A stretch of 64,000 nt of DNA from Paenibacillus piri (GCF_004354045.1 NZ_SMRT01000010.1:200939-264938); one strand, 5' to 3'. Positions 10,001 through 18,642 are shown, counted from the first letter of the stretch. Numbers and translations: made by a program. The notes: generated from the sequence alone by a model not told the origin.

Positions 10001-10825
10001 CCATGCCTGCTCGCTGCTCATGCGGCTCAGCTTGCGCTCATTAGCCGAAATCGTTTCCAGATCCTCGGCGATATGATTAAAAATACGGGCGATGTCGGCG
10101 AATTCGTCTGTCGTGTGGATCGGAATCCGGTAGGCGCCGGGACTCTTCCCTTTGCCGAAATTCGTAATTACGCCGGACAGCATGCCGAGCCCCCGTGTAA
10201 TGCCGACGACCAGCCAGAACATGATCGCAATACCGGATACGAGGCTCAGCACTGTCAGGATCGCGGTATACTTGTAGGTTCGGCTGTTTTCATCCTCCGC
10301 CCGTATCAAGGCCTGCTCGATCCCGTCCCCCTGATATTGAATCATCGCCGAAATGCTGTCGAGAAAGTCCTGCTGCACCTCGGCTCCCGACTCGTTCCGC
10401 AGCTGATTAGCCTCTTTTTTCTGGCCGGCGCGGTACAGTCTGACCACATCGTCTTTATAGGCAATGAGCTTTTTCGCTCTGCTGCTGATTTCGGCTACCA
10501 TCGGCAGCTCGGACTTGTCTTTAAACCCCGACTCCATATCTGTCAGCGATTTGTTAAGCTTAAGGCTGTCCGAACGAATCGCCTCCAAATTTTTACCCAT
10601 ATTGGCCGGGTCTTCATTTAAAAGCAAATTGGACAGCGCTTTCGCCAAGTCGGTCGTATTATCGCGCAGCTCCGATGCTTTTACAACCTTTACGTACCGG
10701 TTTCCGTATACTTCCTTTATGCTTGCATCGATCGTCGACAACCGGTTAATTCCTATGGCCGCAAGCGCGAACATCAGAAACATTAAAGCCCCGAATCCGA
10801 TAAACAGCTTGTTTTTGATTCTCAT
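7076..10825 (-). CDS. Large hybrid sensor kinase, HAMP-GAF-HK-REC3 (RsbK-like)
   Basis: This 1249-residue membrane protein has TM1 (8-28), a helical extracytoplasmic region (29-185, four-helix-bundle/CHASE3 style), TM2 (188-210), HAMP (about 211-265), GAF (about 285-430), a long coiled coil (440-545), HisKA with His near 550 (MSHELRTPLNS), HATPase (about 660-780, GGTGLGLSI), and three receivers. REC1 and REC3 have canonical acidic pockets; REC2 (KLLLVGDDN, VIDMAPTD) lacks the MPxMDG motif and is probably degenerate. The neighbouring CheR and receiver-PP2C genes match the RsbK-RsbM-RsbY arrangement of the B. cereus group. The methyl-accepting region could be the helical sensor or the coiled coil. 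The sensed signal is unknown. Confidence 0.88.
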   Translation of the reverse strand: MRIKNKLFIGFGALMFLMFALAAIGINRLSTIDASIKEVYGNRYVKVVKASELRDNTTDLAKALSNLLLNEDPANMGKNLEAIRSDSLKLNKSLTDMESGFKDKSELPMVAEISSRAKKLIAYKDDVVRLYRAGQKKEANQLRNESGAEVQQDFLDSISAMIQYQGDGIEQALIRAEDENSRTYKYTAILTVLSLVSGIAIMFWLVVGITRGLGMLSGVITNFGKGKSPGAYRIPIHTTDEFADIARIFNHIAEDLETISANERKLSRMSSEQAWLQTNIAHVSTELQAIRQLEDMSAVFIGELCRIIGAHSGAVYIMEQDGPEKRYRLGGAYARTDKSPSERIAPGEGIIGQAAADGQPITLTDVPAEYGSIGSAYGEIAALTLAVRPVSYENEVTAVFEVAAAKTLTELELQLLDSLCSVVAVTIHRIQGQKRVEELLRISQNLTEELQSQSEELLSQQDEMKASNEKLEEQTRALQVSEELLQKQQGVLEQTNEELLRKTKLLEEQVRETEEINRQIEHTKDMLEKQALELAFASKYKSEFMANMSHELRTPLNSLLILSQMLKENKGGNLTEKQVEYAETILSSSTDLLRLIDDILDLAKVESGRMELHSERVLVQDIADSLYKAFVPMARKKRIDYQIRIDERVPGAMHIDSLRLQQILKNLLSNAFKFTPDGGSVSLSVQPFANDPAYLEFAVADTGIGIPANKQQMIFEAFQQADGTTSRQYGGTGLGLSISRQLAGLLGGCIELESEVGQGSTFMLYVPRTAKAGAAGTAGTIMGGRRSEAAAALELTEAAEQLSAGVLGSLAALPQSHAQAGALEEADTSVASADAAALSAVSAGGLMTVADDRESIRDGDRTLLIVEDDVHFARILMDMARGRGFKTLVALRGDTGLQLAKQYKPDAIILDIQLPVVDGWSILVHLKNDVETRHIPIHVISVVDQVQQGLSLGAIAYLRKPSGRESLEEAFSQLEAFLEKGARKLLLVGDDNGQRKSLKELIGDDDVVIVSAAEAQTAWTELGRQQFDCMVIDMAPTDVAAFELLDRIKADEQLRRLPIIIYTDSNWEHKDHLRLKKYAESIIVKDVRSPERLLDETTLFLHRVEEKLPEEKRQILRKLHNKEEVFAGKKVLLVDDDIRNVFALSNLLESYDMQISFAETGRQALDRLMEEPDFDLVLMDIMMPEMDGYEAMREIRSMDAFESLPIIALTAKAMRDDREKCIQAGASDYITKPIHTEQLLSLIRVWLCQ

Positions 10826-10940
10826 CCCGTCCGTCGTTCCTCCTCATTTTCACACAGCGGATAGCCCTAAAGGCTCGATACAAAGATGCCCGCTGCGCTG
10901 GCGGATCATTCTTCCGATCGCTGGCTCCGATTGCTTATCG

Positions 10941-12077
10941 CTAACAGGAACGAAGCATCACCATGCAAATATCGTCCTCCTGCTGATCGCGGATTTCAGG
11001 CGGCAGCAGCTTGTCCACGATGGCGTCCAGCTCCTGCCCGATACAGCCGTTCAGTTCCCCGACCAATGTTTGAACTTCGTCCTCTCCTTCGCGCTCGATC
11101 GCTTCAAGAAGCCCGTCCGTATATAAAAGCAGCTGCATTTCGCCCTCGTAAGCAAGCGTCCCTTTTTGGATCTCCATCTGCTCGAAAAAACCGACCGCAC
11201 AGCTACCGTGATCGAGCAGAACGGCGGGCTTTCCCGTTTCCAGCAAAATGCCGGGAGGATGCCCCGCGTTGACGTATTCGATCGTTTTATGCCGCGTATC
11301 GATCACCAAATAAATCGCCGTAAAATAATAGCTGACCGACGCATTGCGGTTCAGCTGGTTCATATACCTGTTCAGTTCTGCAATCACCGTCTCCGGCTGC
11401 ACAAACCGGGTAATCGTATCCTGCATGACGGAAGAAATAAACATACAGACCAGAGAAGATGAAATCCCGTGACCCATCATATCCAGCAAAATCACTCCGT
11501 GGCGGTGTTCATCGATAGCGTACCACGAGTAATAATCGCCGGCCAGCTCGAAGGAAGGATGGTAGGAAGCGCTGATGCTGAGTCCGTCTTTGCTGAACGG
11601 ATCGCTTAGCACGCCGCTTTGCACCTGCTTGGCCAAGTCAAGCTCGCTGCGAATGCGCGCTTCATTTTCCTTATGCCAGTCCTTCTCGTATTTCAAACGC
11701 AGCGCCACCCGAATGCGGGCAATCAGCTCAACCTTATTGATCGGCTTCATTACATAATCTATCGCACCGGCTTCCAGCACGTCAGCCAGCAGATTGGAAT
11801 CGCCCAAGGCCGTAACGACGATAATCGGGATATCCTTCAGCGCCTCGTCCGCCTGAATGCGGCGGCATGCTTCCAGCCCGTCCATCTCCGGCATCATCAT
11901 ATCGAGCAATATTAAATCGACCGGCGCCTGCGGCCCCTTGCCCGTGCCGACGTTCAGCAATTGAAGCAGCTCGATGGCGGAAGGCAGCTTAATAAAATGT
12001 TCGTAGCCTGCGCTTTTCACTACTTTTTCTATGACCATGATATTGACAGGGTTGTCGTCCACGATTACGATGTTCAC
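10941..12077 (-). CDS. Receiver-PP2C phosphatase (RsbY/RsbU-like)
   Basis: This 378-residue protein has a receiver domain (1-125, Asp59 in LLDMMMPEMDG), a linker helix (130-160) and a SpoIIE/PP2C phosphatase domain (about 165-378) with metal-binding motifs AGDYY, LLDMMGHG, YTDGLLEA and EDDICMV. Such enzymes dephosphorylate RsbV-type antagonists; the receiver couples activity to a kinase, as in RsbY. It is transcribed with the hybrid kinase (116-base gap), and RsbV is encoded about 10 kb downstream. The start is GTG with TTAGGAG 12 bases upstream. Confidence 0.88.
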   Translation of the reverse strand: MNIVIVDDNPVNIMVIEKVVKSAGYEHFIKLPSAIELLQLLNVGTGKGPQAPVDLILLDMMMPEMDGLEACRRIQADEALKDIPIIVVTALGDSNLLADVLEAGAIDYVMKPINKVELIARIRVALRLKYEKDWHKENEARIRSELDLAKQVQSGVLSDPFSKDGLSISASYHPSFELAGDYYSWYAIDEHRHGVILLDMMGHGISSSLVCMFISSVMQDTITRFVQPETVIAELNRYMNQLNRNASVSYYFTAIYLVIDTRHKTIEYVNAGHPPGILLETGKPAVLLDHGSCAVGFFEQMEIQKGTLAYEGEMQLLLYTDGLLEAIEREGEDEVQTLVGELNGCIGQELDAIVDKLLPPEIRDQQEDDICMVMLRSC

Positions 12078-12159
12078 CTTATACTGGGCTCCTAACTTTA
12101 AGCACTGTTGTTCTACTACATTATAGCGATAATTCTACTTCTTATGTAACCTTTTTCCG

Positions 12160-12185
12160 GTTTAATGAATCAAAAAACGAGGCGT
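12160..12185 (+). promoter_or_regulatory. Weak sigma-B-like promoter candidate for the YflT-type gene
   Basis: A perfect GTTTAA is followed after 14 bases by AGGCGT, which matches only half of the GGGTAT consensus. It lies about 145 bases before the stress-protein start. It is supported mainly by spacing and by the type of gene downstream. Confidence 0.25.
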
Positions 12186-12330
12186 TTCAAGCTTTCGCCA
12201 AATGGTTAATAAAGGGCATGCCGGTCCGGTTACGGGAGCTGCCCGTACTTGATGTCAGCCGCAAATCAGCTTTGCGGAACATTTCGGGACCGTTTCACAA
12301 ATAAGCGAACTCTAAAGGAGGAACAACCAA

Positions 12331-12759
12331 ATGGACAACCAAGTCAAGTTGGTCACTCAAGAGGAGCAGGCTATTCAAGAAATCCGCGCCTTTCAAAGGC
12401 AGGGGCACAAGCTGGAAAATATTTATGTATTGGCTCATGACAGCAAGATGACGGAAGGACTTTCCAAGCTGATGAACGCGAACACTGTCGGCTTGAAGGA
12501 GGAAGGCGTTGCAGGTGCTTTCGCCAATTTATTCCGATCCCGAGGCGACGAGCTGCGTTCCAAGATGCAATCGTTAGGCTTGTCGAAAGTGGAGGCCGAA
12601 CATTACGAGAGAGCGCTGGATCAAGGCAAAATTCTTGTAATGGTGTGGCATGACAATGACGATTATTATGACAGGTACGATCGTCCTTCGAACAACCGCC
12701 GTCAAGACGAGATCGTCATTCCGCCGTCGGGCATTTATTTTACGGACCGTTCCGTTTGA
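12331..12759 (+). CDS. General stress protein, YflT domain (GSP17M-like)
   Basis: This 142-residue soluble protein matches the YflT/general stress protein 17M family: an alpha/beta N-terminus in which a segment like HKLENIYVLAHD precedes a helical middle, then GKILVMVWHD. The C-terminal third is rich in Asp, Tyr and Arg (DNDDYYDRYDR) and probably disordered. Known members belong to the sigma-B regulon; the molecular role is unknown. It has an AAAGGAGG site. It is divergent from the RsbY-like gene, and its leader carries a CCGCAAA/TTTGCGG hairpin at 12259-12277. Confidence 0.8.
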   Translation: MDNQVKLVTQEEQAIQEIRAFQRQGHKLENIYVLAHDSKMTEGLSKLMNANTVGLKEEGVAGAFANLFRSRGDELRSKMQSLGLSKVEAEHYERALDQGKILVMVWHDNDDYYDRYDRPSNNRRQDEIVIPPSGIYFTDRSV

Positions 12760-12861
12760 CCGCAGCGGCACATTATTGTCCCGAAACGCCAAGCAACGCA
12801 ATCGTTAAGATTGTAACTACGAAAGCCATTTTGTGACGGCGCTCAAGGAGGTGCGTGAACC

Positions 12862-13026
12862 ATGTTAAAATGGGCGCTTATCTTTCTGGTTGTCGCTATT
12901 GTCGCAGGCATTTTCGGATTTCTCGGCATTGCTTCCGCGGCGGCGGGGATCGCCAAAGTGCTGTTCGTCCTGTTCCTGATTCTGTTTATCGCAGCCCTCG
13001 TGTTGGGTCGCAGACCATCGGCTTAA
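12862..13026 (+). CDS. DUF1328 small membrane protein
   Basis: A 54-residue protein with two hydrophobic segments (about 4-22 and 30-48) and a short basic tail (GRRPSA). The sequence MLKWALIFLVVAIVAGIFGF is typical of DUF1328 (YtjA-type) membrane proteins. The ATG has AAGGAGGTG eleven bases upstream and the gene ends in TAA. It lies about 100 bases after the YflT-type gene on the same strand, so the two may be cotranscribed stress genes. Function is unknown. Confidence 0.8.
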   Translation: MLKWALIFLVVAIVAGIFGFLGIASAAAGIAKVLFVLFLILFIAALVLGRRPSA

Positions 13027-13134
13027 AGTCGTTTCAACAATGCGCACTTATGCCAAATTGTATTCTTATAAAAACAGGGGCTATCCCAAATGTGAATGGA
13101 AGCACCCGGTGAGATAGACCCAATAAAATATGCA

Positions 13135-13181
13135 AAGCCGCCTCCAACACCACTTATAAGTGGGGATGGAAGCGGCTTTTT
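13135..13181 (+). terminator. Intrinsic terminator
   Basis: AAGCCGCCTCCA...TGGAAGCGGCTT with an inner CCACTTATAAGTGG palindrome, followed by five T residues on the plus strand. It ends the YflT-DUF1328 transcript. An additional hairpin (GGGGCT...AGCCCC, 13205-13243) lies next to the dgoD stop. Confidence 0.7.
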
Positions 13182-13262
13182 ACATGCAAAATTCATATCA
13201 ACACGGGGGCTAAGAATCCGAAAATGACTTTCGGGAAAGCCCCTATGCTGCGTATAACGGGA

Positions 13263-14411
13263 TTACCACTCGGTAACGGTGCCGTCTTCCGTACGCCATA
13301 CCGGATTGCGCCATTGATGGCCGATTTTCGCCATCTCACGCACTTTGTCTTCATTGATCTCGATGCCGAGGCCCGGCTTGGTCAGCCGTTTCACGAAACC
13401 GTCCTTATATTCGAACACCGACGGGTCCGCCAGATAGTCCAGCAGATCGGAGCCCTGGTTATAATGAATACCGAGGCTTTGCTCTTGAATGAATGCATTC
13501 GGCGTGCAAAAGTCAAGCTGCAGCGACGATGCCAATGCGATCGGTCCAAGCGGGCAGTGAGGCGCAACGGCCACATCGAACGCTTCTGCCATTGCCGCGA
13601 TTTTACGCACTTCCCAGATGCCCCCGGCGTGGCTTAAATCCGGCTGGATAATATCGACGCCGCCCTGCGTAAGCAGACGTTTGAAGTCCCAGCGTGTATA
13701 CATTCTTTCGCCGGTTGCAATCGGAACGCTCGAGCCTTTCGTAATTTCGTGCAGCGCCTCGTTGTTCTCGGAAAGGACCGGCTCTTCGATAAACATCGGC
13801 TTGAATGGCTCCATCTCTTTAATCAGCACTTTAGCCATCGTCTTGTGGACGCGGCCGTGGAAGTCCACGCCGATGCCGTTGCCCGGACCGATCGCTTCGC
13901 GTACCGCGGCGAGGCGCTCTACCGCCTCCTGTACCTTAAGCGACGAATCGATCCACTCCATCTCGGCTGTGCCGTTCATCTTGATTGCGGTGTAGCCCTG
14001 GGCGATTTTTTCCTTTGCAGCCTCGGCCACATCGGATGGCTTGTCCCCGCCAATCCAGGCATAGACGCGCATTTTATCCTTGCATGGACCGCCCAGCAAA
14101 TCGTAAACGGGTACGCCGAGGCTCTTGCCCTTAATATCCCACAGCGCCTGCTCGATGCCGGAAATCGCGCTGCTCAGGATCGGACCGCCACGATAAAATC
14201 CGCCGCGGTACAGCACCTGCCACAAATCCTCGATATGGCCCGGATCTTTGCCGATCAGAAATTCGCTCATTTCTTCTACGGCCGTACGCACCGTATCGGC
14301 TTTTCCTTCGACTACCGGCTCTCCCCAGCCGACGATTCCGTCATCCGTCGTAATTTTCAAAAACAGCCAGCGCGGAGGCACTTTAAACAATTCCATCGAT
14401 TTAATTTTCAT
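13263..14411 (-). CDS. dgoD: D-galactonate dehydratase
   Basis: This 382-residue enolase-superfamily enzyme closely follows the known DgoD sequence along its length. Metal ligands Asp183, Glu209 and Glu235 and catalytic His185 and His285 occupy the same numbered positions as in the Escherichia coli enzyme (VDFHGRV, FIEEPVL, TGERM, APHCPLGP). It converts D-galactonate to 2-keto-3-deoxy-galactonate. It overlaps the end of the upstream FadR-type regulator by 11 bases, so the two form an operon. The kinase and aldolase for the rest of the De Ley-Doudoroff route are not in the window. Confidence 0.92.
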   Translation of the reverse strand: MKIKSMELFKVPPRWLFLKITTDDGIVGWGEPVVEGKADTVRTAVEEMSEFLIGKDPGHIEDLWQVLYRGGFYRGGPILSSAISGIEQALWDIKGKSLGVPVYDLLGGPCKDKMRVYAWIGGDKPSDVAEAAKEKIAQGYTAIKMNGTAEMEWIDSSLKVQEAVERLAAVREAIGPGNGIGVDFHGRVHKTMAKVLIKEMEPFKPMFIEEPVLSENNEALHEITKGSSVPIATGERMYTRWDFKRLLTQGGVDIIQPDLSHAGGIWEVRKIAAMAEAFDVAVAPHCPLGPIALASSLQLDFCTPNAFIQEQSLGIHYNQGSDLLDYLADPSVFEYKDGFVKRLTKPGLGIEINEDKVREMAKIGHQWRNPVWRTEDGTVTEW

Positions 14412-15093
14412 GTTGATCCTCTCCCTTATGAAATTCGAACAGCATATCTTCCAAATGACATTTCATTAAAGCGCGGGCTTGCGTCGGGTTGCGCTGGCCG
14501 ATCGCTTGCGCAATCAGGAAATGATAGGACGACGCCTTCTCGTGCATGCCCGGCCATTTCATCGACTTGCGCCGGCTGTCCACGAGCAGGTCGCTCATCC
14601 GGTCCAGCATATGGAACATAACTTCATTGTGCGAAGCTTTGGCGATCAATTCATGGAAGTGGATATCTTCCTTCAAAAAATCGCGCTGCTTCTCCACCTT
14701 GCGCTTCATCGCCTGCGCAGTCGCCATGATGGCCTCCGCTTCCTCGTCGGTTGCCTTGTCCGCAGCCATCGCCGCAAGCTCCGGCTCGATGATCAGCCGC
14801 GCTTCTGTCAGCTGCAGCATCGTCGCCCGCTCGAGGAAATCGAGTCGGTCGGCTGGCGCGTCGGTCAGCTCGCTCTGAACGTAGGTGCCCCGCCCCTGCT
14901 CGATCCGCAAAATCTTTTGCTTGCCGAGAATGCGCACCGCTTCGCGCACGGAAGAAATGCCGACGCCCAGCTCCGAAGACAGCTGCTCCAGCGGGGGCAG
15001 CTGCTGTCCCTGCTTCCAAAGCCCTGATTTAATATTGCTTTTAATGCGGTCGTACACGGTTTCATACGTTAATTTTTTGGAAATAGGAACCAC
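14401..15093 (-). CDS. FadR/GntR-family regulator, probable galactonate regulator
   Basis: This 230-residue protein has a GntR winged helix (about 12-75, LSSELGVGISSVREAVRILG) and an FCD ligand domain (about 95-215) with the metal-binding pattern of FadR-type sugar-acid sensors. The start is GTG. It is the first gene of a two-gene operon with dgoD, and FadR-type proteins commonly control galactonate or uronate genes. A paired palindrome upstream (15116-15159) is the likely operator, pointing to autorepression relieved by galactonate or a breakdown product. The ligand is inferred from context only. Confidence 0.85.
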   Translation of the reverse strand: MVPISKKLTYETVYDRIKSNIKSGLWKQGQQLPPLEQLSSELGVGISSVREAVRILGKQKILRIEQGRGTYVQSELTDAPADRLDFLERATMLQLTEARLIIEPELAAMAADKATDEEAEAIMATAQAMKRKVEKQRDFLKEDIHFHELIAKASHNEVMFHMLDRMSDLLVDSRRKSMKWPGMHEKASSYHFLIAQAIGQRNPTQARALMKCHLEDMLFEFHKGEDQHEN

Positions 15094-15115
15094 CTGCTGC
15101 TTTAATTATCACAAT

Positions 15116-15159
15116 AATTCATATGATGTATTATAAATATATAACAATTCATATGATGT
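15116..15159 (-). promoter_or_regulatory. Candidate operator of the FadR-type regulator
   Basis: AATTCATATGATGT occurs twice (15116-15129 and 15146-15159), exactly 30 bases apart, each with the core palindrome TCATATGA. The pair lies 25-65 bases upstream of the regulator start in an AT-rich stretch. Confidence 0.55.
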
Positions 15160-15204
15160 TTCAAGCAAATAAATTCGCCTTTATATATGGTGCCTCCGCC
15201 TTCT

Positions 15205-15232
15205 AAAATAAAACACCGCAGACAGGCTGCGG
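15205..15232 (-). terminator. Terminator of the SDR gene
   Basis: CCGCAG-CCTGT-CTGCGG on the minus strand followed by TGTTTTATTTTA, about 40 bases after the stop at 15271. Confidence 0.7.
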
Positions 15233-15270
15233 CGAAGGAAATGCAAATATCAAATAATCGACAAGTATGA

Positions 15271-16044
15271 CTATTGCATCACAATGTTTTGGTGACCGGC
15301 CAAAAAGCCCCCGTCAACCGGAATGCAAATGCCCGTAATATAAGAAGCTTCCGGCGAGGCTAGAAAACAAACGGCTTGCGCCACTTCGTCGGTTCCTCCG
15401 AACCGTCCCATCGGCGTTTTGCTCAAAACCGCATCCGTAAACGACTTGTTTTTAAAATTATGGGCGTTCAAGTCGGTTTGAATATAGCCCGGGCTGACCG
15501 AGTTGACCCGGATACCGTATTTCGCCCATTCCACGGCGAGCACCTTGCTGTACTGCAGGATGCCGCCCTTTGTCGCCGCGTAAGCGCTTTGATTCGGAGT
15601 GCCGACATGCGACATCATGGAGGTGATGGTGACGATGGATCCGCTTCCCTGCTCGATCATTCGCTTGCCTGCCTCCTGACAGCTCATGAATCCGCCTCGA
15701 AGGTTGACGCCCATCACTTCATCCCAAGCTTCCACCGTATACTGCTCGGCAGGCAGCCGCCTGTTAATGCCGGCGCAATACACGAAGCTGTCGATTCGCC
15801 CGTGCAGCTCGAACGCCCGCTGCATGAATTGCCGGATGCTGTCCTGATCCTGAACGTCCAATGGAAGCCCTTGGGCGTCTCCGCCCGCCTGCCGAAGCTG
15901 TTCGGCCGTCCCCAAATATTGCTCTTCCGTCCGGCTGCCGACGATGACTTTGCTGCCGTATCCCGACAATTTCTCGGCAATCGCTTTCCCTATCCCTCTG
16001 CCGCCTCCGGCAATAACCGCTACTTGATTATGCAATCCACGCAT
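15271..16044 (-). CDS. SDR-family oxidoreductase
   Basis: This 257-residue classical short-chain dehydrogenase has the nucleotide-binding motif GGGRGIG (13-19), NAG-type motif CAG (90-92), and catalytic Ser142, Tyr155 and Lys159 (YAATK). The C-terminal PVDGGFLAG is typical of the family. Length and sequence fit gluconate 5-dehydrogenase, KduD or 3-oxoacyl reductase-like enzymes. It has its own terminator and stands next to the galactonate genes, so a sugar-acid substrate is plausible but not shown. A cre-like site lies about 130 bases upstream. Confidence 0.85.
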   Translation of the reverse strand: MRGLHNQVAVIAGGGRGIGKAIAEKLSGYGSKVIVGSRTEEQYLGTAEQLRQAGGDAQGLPLDVQDQDSIRQFMQRAFELHGRIDSFVYCAGINRRLPAEQYTVEAWDEVMGVNLRGGFMSCQEAGKRMIEQGSGSIVTITSMMSHVGTPNQSAYAATKGGILQYSKVLAVEWAKYGIRVNSVSPGYIQTDLNAHNFKNKSFTDAVLSKTPMGRFGGTDEVAQAVCFLASPEASYITGICIPVDGGFLAGHQNIVMQ

Positions 16045-16407
16045 CGTTCATTCTCCCTTCGTTTACCCCGCTTTTTCTTGCTGTACTGTATACGCTGCCG
16101 AATAATCGGCCTTGTCCGTTTACCGCGGCGGTCGCAACGAGCGCCGTGCCTGCGTCCTGCCCCCAAAAATGTTAGCGTTTTCTGCCACGTCCGGTTAGTC
16201 CATTGAAGTAACCGCGTTGTTCGAGGACGAACAGTTTACGGTTAGCGCCGCACCAACGCTCGCGGCCACGCCGGCCTTGATCGATTCAGCCTGTTTCCAT
16301 CTTATCAATAGCGCCGTCCGAAGACAATTACATCCTAATCATATTTCCAGCTTTCGAACCGCATACTACAAGTACAGCTACAGACGAAACCGACGAGGGA
16401 TCATAAA
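16045..16407. other. Intergenic region between divergent SDR and response-regulator genes
   Basis: This 363-base stretch carries the promoters of two divergent genes. I find no coding frame with a ribosome binding site. A cre-like sequence, TGTTAGCGTTTTCT (16170-16183), matches 13 of 14 positions of a relaxed CcpA consensus. No clear sigma-A promoter was found. Confidence 0.4.
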
Positions 16408-17115
16408 ATGAAAGAACATATTCTCATTATTGAAGACGAAGATAAGATCGCACGCGTCCTCCAGCTGGAGCTTGAGCATGAAGGCTACTCCCCGGCCCGC
16501 TCCAAAGACGGGCGGGAAGGGTTGGATATGGCGCTGTCCCGGAGCTGGGATTTGATCCTGCTGGACATTATGCTCCCCGAGCTGAACGGCCTGGAGGTGC
16601 TCCGGCGCATCCGCCAGGCCGGCTCGCAAATTCCCGTTATTCTGCTGACAGCCAGAGATACGGTGCCCGACCGGGTAAGCGGACTCGATCAAGGCGCGAA
16701 CGACTACGTGTCCAAGCCGTTTGCCATAGAGGAGCTGCTGGCGCGCATCCGCAATTTGCTCCGGATGGCTGCGATACAAGGTGAAGCGGCGGCTCAAGCC
16801 GATGACGAAATCCATCTCGACGCGCTCACGATGAATATCCGAACCCGACAGGTCAAGCGGGACGGCCGGCCGATTGAGCTGACACCCAAAGAGTTCGATT
16901 TGATGTATTATTTGGTTGCCCATCAGGGCGAGGTGCTGTCGCGCGAACAAATTTTGTCGGAGGTGTGGGGATACGATTTTATCGGCGATACGAACGTCGT
17001 TGACGTGTATATTCGCTATTTGCGGCAAAAAATTGACCAGGGCTTCCCGTGCAAGCTCATTCATACGCTTCGCGGCGTCGGCTATTTGGTCAAAGACTGC
17101 GATCCGAATTCATGA
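16408..17115 (+). CDS. OmpR-family response regulator
   Basis: This 235-residue protein has a receiver domain (1-120, acidic residues at 10-12, phospho-acceptor Asp53 in LLDIMLPELNG, KPF near 104) and a C-terminal OmpR/PhoB winged helix (about 135-230, ELTPKEFDLMYYL and DVYIRYLRQKID). It overlaps the histidine kinase start by ATGA, indicating translational coupling. It is ArlR/CssR-like. Target genes are unknown; the NlpC/P60 hydrolase beyond the kinase is a possible envelope-related target, but this is a guess. Confidence 0.9.
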   Translation: MKEHILIIEDEDKIARVLQLELEHEGYSPARSKDGREGLDMALSRSWDLILLDIMLPELNGLEVLRRIRQAGSQIPVILLTARDTVPDRVSGLDQGANDYVSKPFAIEELLARIRNLLRMAAIQGEAAAQADDEIHLDALTMNIRTRQVKRDGRPIELTPKEFDLMYYLVAHQGEVLSREQILSEVWGYDFIGDTNVVDVYIRYLRQKIDQGFPCKLIHTLRGVGYLVKDCDPNS

Positions 17116-18500
17116 GACTGCGCATCAAAATTACACTGCTGATCGCCATTGCGCTGCTGCTCATTTTGCTGCTGTTCAATATCGTCACCTATTACACGAT
17201 TGTCCGTCTGACGACGAACAGCCAGGTTCAGCTTCTGTGGAATGCCGCCAAGCCGCTTATGTCCCAGCCGCAAATTTACAACCGCGAGCGCTGGAGCGAT
17301 ACGGATTGGCTGCAGCCTTTTTTGATGCCGACGGGCATGATTCGCATTATCGATAAAAATTCGACCGTTCACGCCGAACTGAGCACCATCGATCAGCTCA
17401 CTCAGCTTCCGGCCGATTTCAGCAGCCGCAGCTTTTCCAGAACGCTCAACACAGCCGATGCACTCATCATTTATATTCAAACCCCGATTATTAACGATAA
17501 AAACGAAACGCTCGGCGCGCTGCAAATCGCCCGTAAGCTGAACACGCTGGAACAATACCTGGGCGTGCTCGTCAATGTATTGATGCTCACGACCATGGGA
17601 GCCGTTCTGTTCGCGCTGGCGAGCGGTATGTATTTTGCCAAAATCATTTTAAGACCGATCAACGAGCTCGTATTCATTATGGAAACGAATCAGCGAAACG
17701 GCATGTTCAAAAAACTCGACCTCGCTCCTTCCAGGCACCATGACGAGCTCGGTCAGCTGATTTATACGTTTAATTCAATGATCGGACAGCTGGAGCATAA
17801 CTTCAATCTGCAAAAACAATTTTTAGCCGATGCCTCCCACGAGCTGAAAACCCCGCTCACCATTATCGAAAGCTACGCCGATCTGCTTAGACGATGGGGC
17901 GGCAGCAATGAGGAGCTGCGCAGCGAAGCGATCGAGGCGATCCATTCGGAGGCGGCCCGGCTGCGCAAGCTGACCCATTCGCTATTGACAGTCGCGAATA
18001 CGGAATCGGCCTACCAGATGCAATGGGAGCCGTTCAATCTGCATGAGCTCGTCAGCTCCACCTCCGCCTCGCTGCAGCAGGCTTTTCAGCGCGAGCTGCG
18101 ATTCGAGCCGGATATCGCGCCGGAGGACGCAATCATGAACGGCAGCGCCGAACAAATCAAGCAGCTGCTCATCATCCTGCTTGACAATGCGATCAAGTAC
18201 AGCCAAAGCGCTGTACTTATCAAGCTGCAGCACGATCCGCGCGATGCGCAGATCGTCGTGCTGCAGGTCGAGGACCACGGCATCGGCATCGCGCGCGCGG
18301 AAATCCCGCGTCTGTTCGACCGGTTTTACCGGGTCGATCAGGCGCGCAGCCGCTCCACCGGCGGGAGCGGCCTGGGGCTGTCGATCGCGCGCAATATTGT
18401 GCGGCTGCACAAAGGAACAATCGCGATCGAGAGCGAGCCTGGCGCCGGCACGCGAGTTATCGTGAAGCTGCCGCTGAACGCGGCGCCTGCGTGCCGTTAA
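17112..18500 (+). CDS. Membrane sensor histidine kinase
   Basis: This 462-residue protein has TM1 (7-27), an extracytoplasmic domain (28-150), TM2 (152-174), HAMP (175-228), HisKA with His243 (ADASHELKTPLT) and HATPase (about 350-458, DNAIKYS, EDHGIGI, GGSGLGLSI). The ATG overlaps the regulator stop, so I prefer it to a longer upstream frame. The pair is a classical two-component system, ArlS/CssS-like in architecture. The signal is unknown. Confidence 0.9.
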   Translation: MRLRIKITLLIAIALLLILLLFNIVTYYTIVRLTTNSQVQLLWNAAKPLMSQPQIYNRERWSDTDWLQPFLMPTGMIRIIDKNSTVHAELSTIDQLTQLPADFSSRSFSRTLNTADALIIYIQTPIINDKNETLGALQIARKLNTLEQYLGVLVNVLMLTTMGAVLFALASGMYFAKIILRPINELVFIMETNQRNGMFKKLDLAPSRHHDELGQLIYTFNSMIGQLEHNFNLQKQFLADASHELKTPLTIIESYADLLRRWGGSNEELRSEAIEAIHSEAARLRKLTHSLLTVANTESAYQMQWEPFNLHELVSSTSASLQQAFQRELRFEPDIAPEDAIMNGSAEQIKQLLIILLDNAIKYSQSAVLIKLQHDPRDAQIVVLQVEDHGIGIARAEIPRLFDRFYRVDQARSRSTGGSGLGLSIARNIVRLHKGTIAIESEPGAGTRVIVKLPLNAAPACR

Positions 18501-18591
18501 CCGCGCGGACAGCTGGCACGGCTGCTCAAAGCGGCAGCAATCCGCTTCTCACCTGGGCTTCAATGCCGCTCCTTCGGAATTTTACAACGAA

Positions 18592-18642
18592 AAAAAGAGT
18601 CCGCTCCAAGTCACGCACAGTGACATGAAACGGACTCCTTTT
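18592..18642. terminator. Bidirectional terminator between convergent genes
   Basis: AAAAAGAGTCCG pairs with CGGACTCCTTTT, with an inner GTCAC/GTGAC hairpin, and A/T tracts on both sides. It separates the histidine kinase gene from the NlpC/P60 gene. Confidence 0.75.

Noticed and set aside
16170..16183. CcpA cre site as a firm regulatory feature
   Set aside because: One match to a loose consensus without promoter context; mentioned only within the intergenic entry.
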